This document shows positions 51,241 to 58,999 of a stretch of 64,000 nucleotides of DNA, in pieces. How positions within the stretch are numbered: position 1 is the first letter of the stretch; every line of letters starts with the position of its first letter. Source of the stretch: Candidatus Cottocaccamicrobium excrementipullorum (GTDB lineage: Bacteria > Bacillota > Clostridia > Lachnospirales > Lachnospiraceae); NCBI GenBank assembly GCA_018713255.1, contig DVFL01000019.1, positions 124,001-188,000 on the forward strand, in the 5' to 3' direction. The notes below the pieces were generated by a model. The model ran no database searches. It was not told where the DNA came from and worked only from the letters and a program-made list of their open reading frames with translations. The position numbers and the translations under genes are program-made.

Positions 51241-51249
51241 ATCATAGCA
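51241..51249 (-). promoter_or_regulatory. Possible extended -10 promoter of the symporter operon
   Basis: Minus strand TGC-TATGAT (51241-51249), an extended -10 form, with no good -35. It is 66 bp upstream of the symporter start. Confidence 0.4.
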
Positions 51250-51318
51250 CAGACACTCCTCTTGGGCTATCTTTTTTTCCGGCAGCTCCGAAAAAGCTGA
51301 GGGCAGAATGTTTTCCCG

Positions 51319-51393
51319 AAAAAAAAGCAGCCCTTCTCTTTTTTGCATCATCAGACCTGTTAATCCCTGACGACACAAAAAAGGAAAGGCTGC
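51319..51393 (-). terminator. Terminator after the lactaldehyde reductase gene
   Basis: An 18-bp imperfect stem with GCAGCC/GGCTGC ends and paired A/T tracts, followed on the minus strand by eight T. It begins 46 bases past the stop of the dehydrogenase gene. Confidence 0.85.
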
Positions 51394-51438
51394 CTGGAGA
51401 TCATCCTGGGTGTTCTCTGCGGCTTCTGCCGATTTACA

Positions 51439-52587
51439 TTACATTAAGGACAGATACAGCTCCTTAATCTCCTCTACAGAGGTATCTCTTGGATTTCCCG
51501 GCCGGCATGCATCGGCATAAGCGGACTCCGCCAAGAACTGCACATCCTCAGGCTTTACAATTGCCTTCAAGTCTGCCGGAATGCCTACATCCTGAGACAG
51601 CTTGCGCACCGCCTCAATGGCTGCATTCCGATATTCTTCCTGGGTCATTTCCTCTGTTCCTTCTACTCCCATTGCCTTAGCAATGTACTTATACTTATCC
51701 CCAGTAGCCGGTGCGTTATACGCCATAACAGTGGGGAGAATAATAGCGTTGGCTACACCGTGGGGCGTATCATATAAAGCTCCCAGAGGATGGGCCATGG
51801 AATGTACGATTCCCAATCCTACATTAGAAAATCCCATACCTGCAATATACTGTCCCAGCGCCATCTGCGTTCTTCCTTCAGGGGTATTGTTCACCGCATC
51901 CCGGAGAGATTTGGAAATAATCTCAATAGCTTTTAAATGGAACATATCTGTCATTTCCCAGGCTCCTTTGGTAATGTAGCCCTCAATGGCATGAGTCAGC
52001 GCATCCATTCCTGTCGCGGCAGTAAGGCCCTTAGGCATGGAGGACATCATCTCCGGGTCAACAATGGCTACCACCGGAATATCGTGAACATCCACACAAA
52101 CCATCTTCCGGTTTTTCTCAGCATCAGTAATCACATAATTAATGGTTACCTCAGCAGCAGTGCCGGCCGTGGTAGGAACCGCAATAATCGGCACGCACTT
52201 ATTCTTCGTAGGAGCAACCCCCTCCAAGCTAACCACATCCGCAAATTCAGGATTTGCCGCAATAATGCCGATGGCCTTAGCCGTATCCATGGAAGAGCCT
52301 CCGCCAATGGCAATCAGATAATCTGCTCCAGATGCCTTAAAGGCCTCTACACCGGTCTGGACATTTTCAATCGTAGGGTTGGGCTTGATATTCGAATAAA
52401 TTTCATAAATCAGTCCTGCATTCTCAAGAACATCGGTCACTTTCTTGGTTACATTAAATTTAATCAGATCTGGATCAGAACATACAAATGCTTTCTTAAA
52501 GCCGCGGCCTTTCGCCTCATTGGCAATCTCCTGAATCGCTCCTGCTCCATGATAAGATGTTTCGTTTAACACAATTCGATTTACCAT
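51439..52587 (-). CDS. fucO: Lactaldehyde reductase (1,2-propanediol oxidoreductase), FucO type
   Basis: A 382-residue iron-containing alcohol dehydrogenase that reduces L-lactaldehyde to L-1,2-propanediol with NADH. Similarity to FucO is extensive along the chain: NRIVLNET start, SGADYLIAIGGGSSMDTAKAIGII, NPEFADVVSLEG, PTTAGTAAEVTINYVITD and HAIEGYITKGAWEMTD. The metal-binding His residues fall in DALTHAIEG, VHSMAHPLG and TPHGVAN. It disposes of the lactaldehyde produced by RhaD, although it is 20 kb away and separately transcribed. It has its own AGGAGAG site, and a Crp/Fnr-type gene lies upstream. Confidence 0.95.
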   Translation of the reverse strand: MVNRIVLNETSYHGAGAIQEIANEAKGRGFKKAFVCSDPDLIKFNVTKKVTDVLENAGLIYEIYSNIKPNPTIENVQTGVEAFKASGADYLIAIGGGSSMDTAKAIGIIAANPEFADVVSLEGVAPTKNKCVPIIAVPTTAGTAAEVTINYVITDAEKNRKMVCVDVHDIPVVAIVDPEMMSSMPKGLTAATGMDALTHAIEGYITKGAWEMTDMFHLKAIEIISKSLRDAVNNTPEGRTQMALGQYIAGMGFSNVGLGIVHSMAHPLGALYDTPHGVANAIILPTVMAYNAPATGDKYKYIAKAMGVEGTEEMTQEEYRNAAIEAVRKLSQDVGIPADLKAIVKPEDVQFLAESAYADACRPGNPRDTSVEEIKELYLSLM

Positions 52588-52639
52588 AGCATTTCTCTCC
52601 TTTTCTTTCCGTATTAATTATAAAAACTGCATCATTGCA

Positions 52640-52657
52640 TGAAAGTAATAATTTTCA
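52640..52657. promoter_or_regulatory. Inverted repeat TGAAA-N8-TTTCA upstream of fucO
   Basis: An 18-bp inverted repeat about 50 bp ahead of fucO and near a -10-like TATACT. Spacing is longer than classical Crp or Fnr sites, so assignment to the neighbouring Crp/Fnr-family protein is only a guess. Confidence 0.3.
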
Positions 52658-52765
52658 CTTCGTTAATAGTATAACAAAGTCGTGAAGGAAAAGGAAGTTA
52701 CAATCCGGCAGTTCTGTCACCCTGCCTTTTCAAGGTGAATGGAAATCTTAAACTTCTTAAAAAAG

Positions 52766-52857
52766 GGACCGCAAACAGCAGAAAACAAGGCAGGGCGGCG
52801 CCTCCTTCTTAAGAAGCGCCGCCCTGCCTGCAGCAACCTGCCGCACTGCTGCGGTCC
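52766..52857 (-). terminator. Large nested hairpin downstream of the Crp/Fnr gene
   Basis: Outer arms GGACCGCA / TGCGGTCC, an AGCAG/CTGCT extension and a perfect 13-bp inner stem GGCAGGGCGGCGC / GCGCCGCCCTGCC (52789-52801 and 52816-52828). On the minus strand the outer arm is followed by CCTTTTTT. It could terminate the Crp/Fnr transcript, but its 92-base length is well beyond a simple terminator. Confidence 0.6.
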
Positions 52858-53057
52858 TGAAATTTTCCTTTCCGTGCACTGGCAGCTGTTCTCTGCAGCT
52901 TCCCCCAAGCTGCAGATATATTCTAACTCATCCCCCGCCTTTTCTTCAGAGAGACTGCCCTGTTCTCTCTGAACATCTGCATTTTTGCCAACTCGCCCCG
53001 GGCCAGTTTCCCTGGCAGAAAATCATGAACCGCTCTGCTGCATTGCGAATCCAGATC

Positions 53058-53708
53058 CTAGGCTCCGGCGCTTTTTTCCCTTCTGGCTCCTTCTCGAAGC
53101 TGTTTTCGAATTCGGCTCAAGGTTACCGGCGTCATGTTTAAAAAAGACGCCACATGGCGGTTGGGAATCATCTGAATCAGCCCTGGATATTTTCCCAGAA
53201 ACCACTGATACCTCTCCATGGCATCGTACCCGTAAATAACCCGCTTGATCTCCATATGATACTCTCCCGACCGCAGAAGGAATGCACTGTAAAGCTCCAT
53301 CACCGCAGGATACTGCCGAAGCAGCACCATCAGTTCTCCAACTGGGAGGCAGAAAATCTCCCCATCTGAAAGAGCTTCCGTGCTGGCCGGAGCAGGCCCC
53401 TGGACATCTGATCCCGGCATCAGCGATTCCCCGCATTTCCAAACCAGGCAATCGGTAATATCTCTCCCCTCCAGGTCAAGGAAAAAGCATCGAAATATCC
53501 CTCTGACCAATATGGCCACATAACCAGGCTTTTCGCCTTCCCGAAAAAGAATCTGACCCTTTTTTACTTGACGAATCTCCGCAGCCTGGCTTATTCGCCA
53601 AACAAGCTCAGGCTCTTCCAGCCCCAGTATCTTCGTCAAAAATTCATCTGTCACCATGTTCTGCACCGCCTCTGCAACATCACTATTACTATAAGGGATT
53701 TCTTCCAT
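53058..53708 (-). CDS. Crp/Fnr-family transcriptional regulator (second)
   Basis: A 216-residue regulator. An N-terminal cyclic nucleotide-binding-like domain (EIRQVKKGQILFREGEKPGYVAILVRGIFRCFFLD) is followed by a C-terminal helix-turn-helix (PNRHVASFLNMTPVTLSRIRKQL). There is no Fnr-type Cys cluster. The DNA-binding helix is like those of Crp/Fnr proteins of unknown effector common in Clostridia. It lies between fucO and a TetR gene, all on the same strand. Its target may be fucO or itself; there is no direct evidence. Confidence 0.88.
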   Translation of the reverse strand: MEEIPYSNSDVAEAVQNMVTDEFLTKILGLEEPELVWRISQAAEIRQVKKGQILFREGEKPGYVAILVRGIFRCFFLDLEGRDITDCLVWKCGESLMPGSDVQGPAPASTEALSDGEIFCLPVGELMVLLRQYPAVMELYSAFLLRSGEYHMEIKRVIYGYDAMERYQWFLGKYPGLIQMIPNRHVASFLNMTPVTLSRIRKQLREGARREKSAGA

Positions 53709-53744
53709 TTTTTCATTATCCTATGTTAATACAAAGAGAACATT

Positions 53745-54353
53745 CTACAGCAGCCCCAGACGCCGAAACTCCTCCTCCAGCTTCTTGGGCATCGCTTCCA
53801 CCAAAAATCCAGCCAGTTCTTCAGGAGTAAATTTCATCCCTGTTAATACCCATTTTACAGTCATATACACCGATCCCCGGCAATACATTTCCAGCAGAAA
53901 GCCCAGCTCTTCCTCCGGCTTTCGCCTGGTTTTTTCCATCATCTTATCCAAATAAAACTGAAGGATCAAATCGAAATCGTGTTCCTTCAGAGAGTTCTGG
54001 TCGTCAGAACGAAAGGCTTCAGCAAAAAATACTCGTTCCTGGCGAATGAAGGTGAACTTCTTCACCAGTCCCTCATATACGGTGCTTCCCTTTCCCATCT
54101 GATCAAAGGAAATCTGCACCAGCTTATCAAAATACCAGTTAATGAGATCATATTTGTCCAGGAAATGGCGGTAAAAGGTCTGCCGGGTAGTCCCGCAGTT
54201 CTCCACAATCTGCTTTACTGTAATCTTATCCACCGCCGTGGTCCGCATACATTCCTTTATTGCGTCCGCAAGACGATATTTCATCTGTTCACCTGGCTTA
54301 CATTCCGCCGTTTTCCCAGTCATTTCCTCTTGGTTGTTTCTTTCTTCTTTCAT
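53745..54353 (-). CDS. TetR-family transcriptional regulator, DhaS-like
   Basis: About 202 residues. A TetR-type N-terminal helix-turn-helix (RLADAIKECMRTTAVDKITVKQIVENCGTTRQTFYRHF) is followed by an all-helical ligand domain similar in layout to the DhaS subgroup (INWYFDKLVQISFDQM, YCRGSVYMTVKWVLTGMKFTPEELAGFL). The start is uncertain. ATG 54353 has no clear ribosome site, while ATG 54284 (MKYRLADAIKEC) follows CCAGGTGAACAG and keeps the complete DNA-binding domain. The regulated genes are not evident; neighbours are a Crp/Fnr gene and a small membrane protein. Confidence 0.88.
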   Translation of the reverse strand: MKEERNNQEEMTGKTAECKPGEQMKYRLADAIKECMRTTAVDKITVKQIVENCGTTRQTFYRHFLDKYDLINWYFDKLVQISFDQMGKGSTVYEGLVKKFTFIRQERVFFAEAFRSDDQNSLKEHDFDLILQFYLDKMMEKTRRKPEEELGFLLEMYCRGSVYMTVKWVLTGMKFTPEELAGFLVEAMPKKLEEEFRRLGLL

Positions 54354-54480
54354 TTCGTTTAATCCCGCCTGATTGATCTTTTCAGCAAAAACAGCTGTCC
54401 GCTGCTCACAATGCGCCGCCAGACTTTGATGGAATCGCCGGATGTCTAATGCCGGTGCATGGAAACTGCCGTGAAAAAAA

Positions 54481-54512
54481 CTCCAGACTTTCCCGTCATG
54501 AAAAATCTGGAG
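54481..54512 (-). terminator. Terminator after the DUF5684-like gene
   Basis: Arms CTCCAGA (54481-54487) and TCTGGAG (54506-54512), with further A/T pairing, followed on the minus strand by a run of seven T. It begins eight bases past the stop codon. Confidence 0.88.
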
Positions 54513-54519
54513 TTTTTAC

Positions 54520-54891
54520 TTAACGATGAACCGGTCCCTGGTACTGATAATTTCCGAATCCCAGAGGAATCAGCATCACATCCTGGAAAATAAAAATGAG
54601 AATAGCCATAATCGTTCCGCATCCAAAAGCGCGGGCCAGATTAACTGCCAAAATCACAGAAACCACCAGACCGATAAAAGGAATAAAGGTAAGGATATAC
54701 AGCCACCCTGTTCCCATGGCAATATCAAAGAGACAATAACCGCTGTAGAATGGGATCAGACTTTTCCATCCAGCTTTTCCTGCCTTCTCAAACACTTTCC
54801 ACCTGCCCACAATTCCGATAATCCAAAACAAAATCCCCACAATAAGGGAAAAGCCGGCAGTAAGCAGATTCAGCGCATCATTCACATCCAT
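54520..54891 (-). CDS. DUF5684-like small membrane protein
   Basis: A 123-residue protein with about four membrane segments. The motif GKAGWKSLIPFYSGYCLFDIA after the first helices is characteristic of DUF5684-type proteins, sometimes fused to signal peptidases in Firmicutes. Here there is no catalytic domain. The C-terminus is short and polar. It has an AGGAAACG-type ribosome site, is followed by a strong terminator, and is probably monocistronic. Function is unknown. Confidence 0.8.
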   Translation of the reverse strand: MDVNDALNLLTAGFSLIVGILFWIIGIVGRWKVFEKAGKAGWKSLIPFYSGYCLFDIAMGTGWLYILTFIPFIGLVVSVILAVNLARAFGCGTIMAILIFIFQDVMLIPLGFGNYQYQGPVHR

Positions 54892-55099
54892 ATCGTTTCC
54901 TCCAAAGGTAAGATTTGCCTGCAGAATGCTTTGTTCTGCGGCATTCTTATTTTACCGTATTTTTCTCAGGAATACAATGGGATTGACTCATCTCATTGCC
55001 GCGCCTTGCGGTTTATTCCTGCCTGTGTTAAAATGGCAGCAGTAAACAGTGCCGCCTGCAAGCGGCATGGATCAAGATAAAGGGAATTGGAGGAACTTC

Positions 55100-56305
55100 A
55101 TGGAACTTGGAACTGTACGAATCAAAAAAGGCGCAGGGCGGACGCTGAAAGCCGGCGGCGCCTGGATATATGACAATGAAATCGATGTGATTGAAGGGAA
55201 TGTCCAGGACGGCGATATGGTGAATGTCCAGGATTTTGACGGTTATCCCCTTGGCCAGGGCTTCTTAAACCGCCGATCCACCATCTCCATCCGCATGATG
55301 ACCCGCAAAAAAGAAGTGAACGTTGATGAAGCATGGATTGAAATGCGGGTGCGCAGCGCCTGGGAATATCGAAAAGCCACAGTAGATACCGCCAGCTGCC
55401 GGCTGATTTTCGGAGAAGCCGATTTTCTTCCCGGCATTGTTGTAGACAAATTTGAAGACATTCTGGTGGTAGAATCTCTTGCCTTAGGCATCGACCGCTG
55501 GAAAATGGTAATTTTGGACAAGTTAAAGAAAGTTCTTGCCGAAGACGGAATCATCATTCGTGGAATTTATGAGCGCAGCGACGCCAAAGTCCGCCTTCAG
55601 GAAGGAATGGAGCGATACAAAGGCTTTATCGGCGATCCCTTTGATACAAAAGTAGAAATTCGAGAAAACGGTGTCCGTTACATTGTGGACGTAAAAGACG
55701 GACAGAAAACCGGATTTTTCCTGGACCAAAAGTACAATCGGCTGGCTATCCAGCGGCTTTGTCCCGGTAAGGAAGTACTGGACTGCTTTACCCACACCGG
55801 CTCTTTCGCCTTAAACGCCGGAATCGCCGGCGCCGCTTCTGTTCTGGGAGTAGATGCCTCCCAGCTGGCCATTGACCAGGCCCGGGAAAACGCCGCCTTA
55901 AACGGCCTTTCTCAGCGGGTTTTATTCCGCTGCGCCGATGTTTTTGAACTTCTCCCTCAGCTGGAAGCAGAAGGGAAGAAATTCGACGTAGTGATTCTGG
56001 ATCCTCCGGCCTTCACAAAATCCCGGAACTCCATAAAAAATGCCGTAAAAGGTTACCGGGAAATCAATCTTCGAGGAATGAAGCTGGTGCGGGACGGAGG
56101 CTTTCTGGCCACCTGCTCCTGTTCACATTTCATGAACCCGCAGCTCTTCGCCAAAACCATCGGAGAAGCAGCCGCTGGCGTACATAAACGGCTCCGCCAG
56201 GTAGAATACCGTACCCAGTCTCCAGACCATCCCATTCTCTGGTCCAGGGAAGATTCCTCTTATTACCTGAAATTCTACATCTTTCAGGTAGTGGATGAGA
56301 AATAG
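55100..56305 (+). CDS. Class I SAM-dependent rRNA methyltransferase, RlmI-like
   Basis: A 401-residue methyltransferase resembling RlmI, which methylates C5 of a 23S rRNA cytosine. The start is ATG 55100 (MELGTVRIKKGAGRTLK) with GGAGG 6 bases upstream; the longer frame is unlikely. Residues ~1-75 form a PUA-type RNA-binding domain (GGAWIYDNEID, GQGFLNRRSTISIRM). The middle region contains DFLPGIVVDKF, and the Rossmann domain has VLDCFTHTGSFALNAG (SAM loop), VDASQLAIDQARENAALNG, LDPPAFTKS (catalytic loop) and SCSHFM. The exact target nucleotide is not certain. Confidence 0.92.
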   Translation: MELGTVRIKKGAGRTLKAGGAWIYDNEIDVIEGNVQDGDMVNVQDFDGYPLGQGFLNRRSTISIRMMTRKKEVNVDEAWIEMRVRSAWEYRKATVDTASCRLIFGEADFLPGIVVDKFEDILVVESLALGIDRWKMVILDKLKKVLAEDGIIIRGIYERSDAKVRLQEGMERYKGFIGDPFDTKVEIRENGVRYIVDVKDGQKTGFFLDQKYNRLAIQRLCPGKEVLDCFTHTGSFALNAGIAGAASVLGVDASQLAIDQARENAALNGLSQRVLFRCADVFELLPQLEAEGKKFDVVILDPPAFTKSRNSIKNAVKGYREINLRGMKLVRDGGFLATCSCSHFMNPQLFAKTIGEAAAGVHKRLRQVEYRTQSPDHPILWSREDSSYYLKFYIFQVVDEK

Positions 56306-56327
56306 AGAAGCCGTCTAAAGACACGCG

Positions 56328-56380
56328 CCTGTGATGGCAGCATCGGTGTTCACTCGGTACACCGATGCTGGAAGCACAGG
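56328..56380. terminator. Hairpin between convergent rlmI-like and araD genes
   Basis: A 12-bp perfect stem CAGCATCGGTGT / ACACCGATGCTG inside CCTGTG / CACAGG outer arms. There is no clear T run on either strand, so terminator function is less certain than the symmetry. Confidence 0.6.
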
Positions 56381-56393
56381 AAAAGTCATTATT

Positions 56394-57086
56394 CTATTTC
56401 TGCCCGTAATAAGCTCCCGGTCCATGTTTTCTCAGAAAATGCTTCTCTTCCATGGCCTGAGGAGTATGATTATCGCCATTTGGATTTAACAGCTCGGTGA
56501 GAAGATTCATCTTGGCAATCTCCTCCAGCACCACCGCGTTGTGCACCGCCTCTGCTCCGTCCTTTCCCCAGGTAAAAGGCCCATGATTTTTGCAGAGAAC
56601 TCCCGGTACATAAACAGGATTTCTGCCTTTAAAGGTCTCCACAATCACCAGGCCGGTATTCTTTTCATACCCCTCTTCAATCTCCTCCGGCGTCAGATTT
56701 CTGGCACAGGGAATCTCCCCATAAAAATAATCTGCATGAGTAGTGCCGTAACAAGGTATTCCTCTGCCCGCCTGAGCCCAGGCTGTCGCAAAGGTAGAAT
56801 GGGTATGAACAATTCCGCCGATTTCCTTAAAGGCTTTATACAGCTCCAGATGGGTGGGCGTATCCGAAGAAGGGCGAAGATTTCCCTCCACCTGATTTCC
56901 GTCCAGATCCATCACCACCATGTCTTCTGGGCGCATTTTGTCGTAATCCACACCGCTGGGCTTAATGACAAACAACCCTTTTTCCCGGTCGATGCCGCTT
57001 ACATTTCCCCAGGTATAGGTTACCAGTCCCCTTTTGGGAAGTTCCATATTCGCTTCATAAATCTGCTGCTTTAACGCTTCCAGCAT
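56394..57086 (-). CDS. araD: L-ribulose-5-phosphate 4-epimerase
   Basis: Class II aldolase-like epimerase converting L-ribulose-5-phosphate to D-xylulose-5-phosphate for the pentose phosphate pathway. The start is taken at ATG 57086 ([16 protein letters not shown]) with GGAGG 8 bases upstream; the apparent longer start is a TTG overlapping that site. The 230 residues show [57 protein letters not shown] (zinc His pair), [14 protein letters not shown] and [12 protein letters not shown]. It follows the FGGY kinase gene by 54 bp. Confidence 0.95.
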   Translation of the reverse strand: MLEALKQQIYEANMELPKRGLVTYTWGNVSGIDREKGLFVIKPSGVDYDKMRPEDMVVMDLDGNQVEGNLRPSSDTPTHLELYKAFKEIGGIVHTHSTFATAWAQAGRGIPCYGTTHADYFYGEIPCARNLTPEEIEEGYEKNTGLVIVETFKGRNPVYVPGVLCKNHGPFTWGKDGAEAVHNAVVLEEIAKMNLLTELLNPNGDNHTPQAMEEKHFLRKHGPGAYYGQK

Positions 57087-57140
57087 TTCCTTATCCTCCA
57101 AATCTGCCTGGCCGCCAGGCCCTTTCCTCAGTATTTTCCT

Positions 57141-58760
57141 TTAGTTTTCTTCCGTTAAACTGGAAACCGCTGCACGCTCAATGGCCAGTCCTCTGGCAAA
57201 CCGGTCCATAAATGCGGCAAATCCCTTCACATCCTCTGGATCCGGCTCTCCCTTAGAACCCTTCTTTCCGGCAAAAATCTTCTGATCCAGATAATCCTCC
57301 AGGCTTTCTCCTTCTTCCTTTTCCAGCAGATAGGAGGCTAACAGGGCAATTCCCCAGGCTCCCCCTTCTCCTGCCGTCTCCAGAACTGAAACGGGAACGC
57401 CGGCAGCCGCGGTCATTACCTTAAGTCCCACATCCTCCGTCTTAAACAGGCCGCCATGTCCGAACAGGCAGTCTAACTTCACCTGCTCTTCTTTCAGCAG
57501 GATATCCAGTCCTGTTTTCAAGGTAGCCAAAGAGGTGAACAGATTCGCCCGCATAAAATTAGCCAGGTTAAAATGGCTGTCCGGCCGTCTGGCCACCAGA
57601 GGACGTCCTTCGTCAAATCCGGTGATATGCTCCCCAGAAAGATAATTGCAGGCAAAGATTCCGCCGCAGTCCTTATCCCCTTCCAGGGCTTTTCGGTAAA
57701 GAAGGCCAAACAGCTCATTGTCACTCATATGCATGCCGGCGCTCTCTGCAAATTCCCGGAACAATCCCACCCAGGCATTTAAATCTGACGTACAGTTATT
57801 GCAGTGAACCATCGCTACAGGAAGTCCTGCCGGCGTGGTCACCAAATCAATCTCCGGATGCACTTTTTTCAGGCCCTGCTCCAGCACTACCATGGCAAAG
57901 ACGCTGGTTCCCGCCGACACATTCCCGGTACGGACCCGTACACTGTTGGTAGCCGTCATACCAGTTCCCGCGTCTCCTTCTGGAGGACACATCGGAATAC
58001 CGCTCTCCAGATTTCCGCTTACATCCAGCAGAGCCGCTCCTTCTTCCGTCAAAAGTCCTGCATCTTCACCGGCGACAAGGGCTTTCGGCAGGATCTCTTC
58101 CAGCTTCCAGGGAAGGTTCTCCCCTTCCACCAGCTGATCAAAAATCCGGATCTTTTCCCGGTCAAAGTCTCTGGTTTCCTCATCTACAGGAAACATTCCC
58201 GCCACATCACCGATTCCCAGAACTTTCCGGCCTGTAAGCTTCCAGTGCACATATCCTTCCAGGGTAATCATATAATCGATATTTTTAACATGAGGCTCGC
58301 CGTTGAGGATGGCCTGATACAGATGAGCAATGCTCCAGCGCTGGGGCACCGGATACTGAAATGCCTCAGTGAGCCTGCGGGAGGCTTCTCCTGTAATCGT
58401 GTTCCGCCAGGTGCGGAAAGGAACTAAAAGTTTTCCCTCACGGTCAAATACCATATAGCCGTGCATCATCGCGCTGATGCCCATGGCCCCTAAGGAGCGG
58501 ATCTCCTCCCCATACTTTTCCTGGACATCCTTTCTTAACTTCCCATAAGCATCCTGAATTCCTCCCCAGATTGCCTCCAATGAGTAAGTCCAGATGCCTT
58601 CCTCCAGCTGATTTTCCCAACTGTGGCTTCCCGATGCCGCCGGCATGTGATCAGGTCCCAGCAGCACTGCCTTAATGGTGGTTGACCCCAATTCCATTCC
58701 AAGAACCGCCCGGCCCTCCCGAATGTATTTCTTTGTCTCCTCATACGATGGTTTTCCCAT
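57141..58760 (-). CDS. FGGY-family carbohydrate kinase, probable L-ribulokinase
   Basis: A 539-residue FGGY kinase starting at ATG 58760 ([16 protein letters not shown]) with GGAG 9 bases upstream. The N-terminal phosphate loop reads [15 protein letters not shown]; the central motifs are [13 protein letters not shown] and [12 protein letters not shown]; the ATP site is [13 protein letters not shown]; the C-terminal segment is [18 protein letters not shown]. Pairing with araD supports L-ribulose (or another ketopentose) as substrate, making ribulose-5-phosphate for the epimerase. The sequence is of the Firmicutes ribulokinase-like branch rather than the E. coli AraB type. No isomerase gene is nearby. 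Confidence 0.85.
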   Translation of the reverse strand: MGKPSYEETKKYIREGRAVLGMELGSTTIKAVLLGPDHMPAASGSHSWENQLEEGIWTYSLEAIWGGIQDAYGKLRKDVQEKYGEEIRSLGAMGISAMMHGYMVFDREGKLLVPFRTWRNTITGEASRRLTEAFQYPVPQRWSIAHLYQAILNGEPHVKNIDYMITLEGYVHWKLTGRKVLGIGDVAGMFPVDEETRDFDREKIRIFDQLVEGENLPWKLEEILPKALVAGEDAGLLTEEGAALLDVSGNLESGIPMCPPEGDAGTGMTATNSVRVRTGNVSAGTSVFAMVVLEQGLKKVHPEIDLVTTPAGLPVAMVHCNNCTSDLNAWVGLFREFAESAGMHMSDNELFGLLYRKALEGDKDCGGIFACNYLSGEHITGFDEGRPLVARRPDSHFNLANFMRANLFTSLATLKTGLDILLKEEQVKLDCLFGHGGLFKTEDVGLKVMTAAAGVPVSVLETAGEGGAWGIALLASYLLEKEEGESLEDYLDQKIFAGKKGSKGEPDPEDVKGFAAFMDRFARGLAIERAAVSSLTEEN

Positions 58761-58857
58761 AGCCATTCTCCATTTCTTTTTTCTTTGCCTTTTTGTTTTT
58801 GCTCCCCAGCTTCAGGGCTTGATGGGCAATTAATCCCAGATATTGCCATCTGCCCTG

Positions 58858-58886
58858 ATTATAACGCAATCCTTTTCCGATTGCAA
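58858..58886 (-). promoter_or_regulatory. Promoter of the kinase-araD operon
   Basis: Minus strand -35 TTGCAA (58881-58886), 17-base spacer, -10 TATAAT (58858-58863). The transcript starts near 58850, about 90 bases before the kinase start. Confidence 0.82.
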
Positions 58887-58916
58887 TTTTTATCTGACAG
58901 ATGTTATCCCGCTGAC

Positions 58917-58964
58917 AAAAAAACCAGCCTGGGGCAAACGCTTCTGCCCCAAAGCTGGTTTTTG
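58917..58964 (-). terminator. Terminator of the hydrogenase operon
   Basis: Arms AAAAACCAGC and GCTGG-TTTTT plus an inner GGGGCA / TGCCCC stem, followed by TTTTTTTG on the minus strand. It lies about 35 bases after the HydA stop. Confidence 0.9.
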
Positions 58965-58999
58965 TTTCCATCCGCCTTATCTTATTTTTTATGCTCCAA

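Larger units (their letters stand above)
52588..53057. other. Intergenic region upstream of fucO with large hairpin
   Basis: A 470-bp gap. From the fucO side it holds a TATACT -10-like box and a TGAAA-N8-TTTCA inverted repeat at 52640-52657. A large GC-rich structure lies at 52766-52857, and ~200 bases without visible features follow. Short ORFs here lack ribosome sites and family features. Confidence 0.5.

Noticed and set aside
52739-53239. Short ORFs in the 470-bp gap before the Crp/Fnr gene
   Set aside because: They run through the large hairpin or into the regulator gene antisense, without ribosome sites or recognisable sequence.
57804-58427. 207-codon plus-strand ORF antisense to the FGGY kinase
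   Set aside because: Shadow frame of a well-supported kinase gene; no ribosome site or motif.
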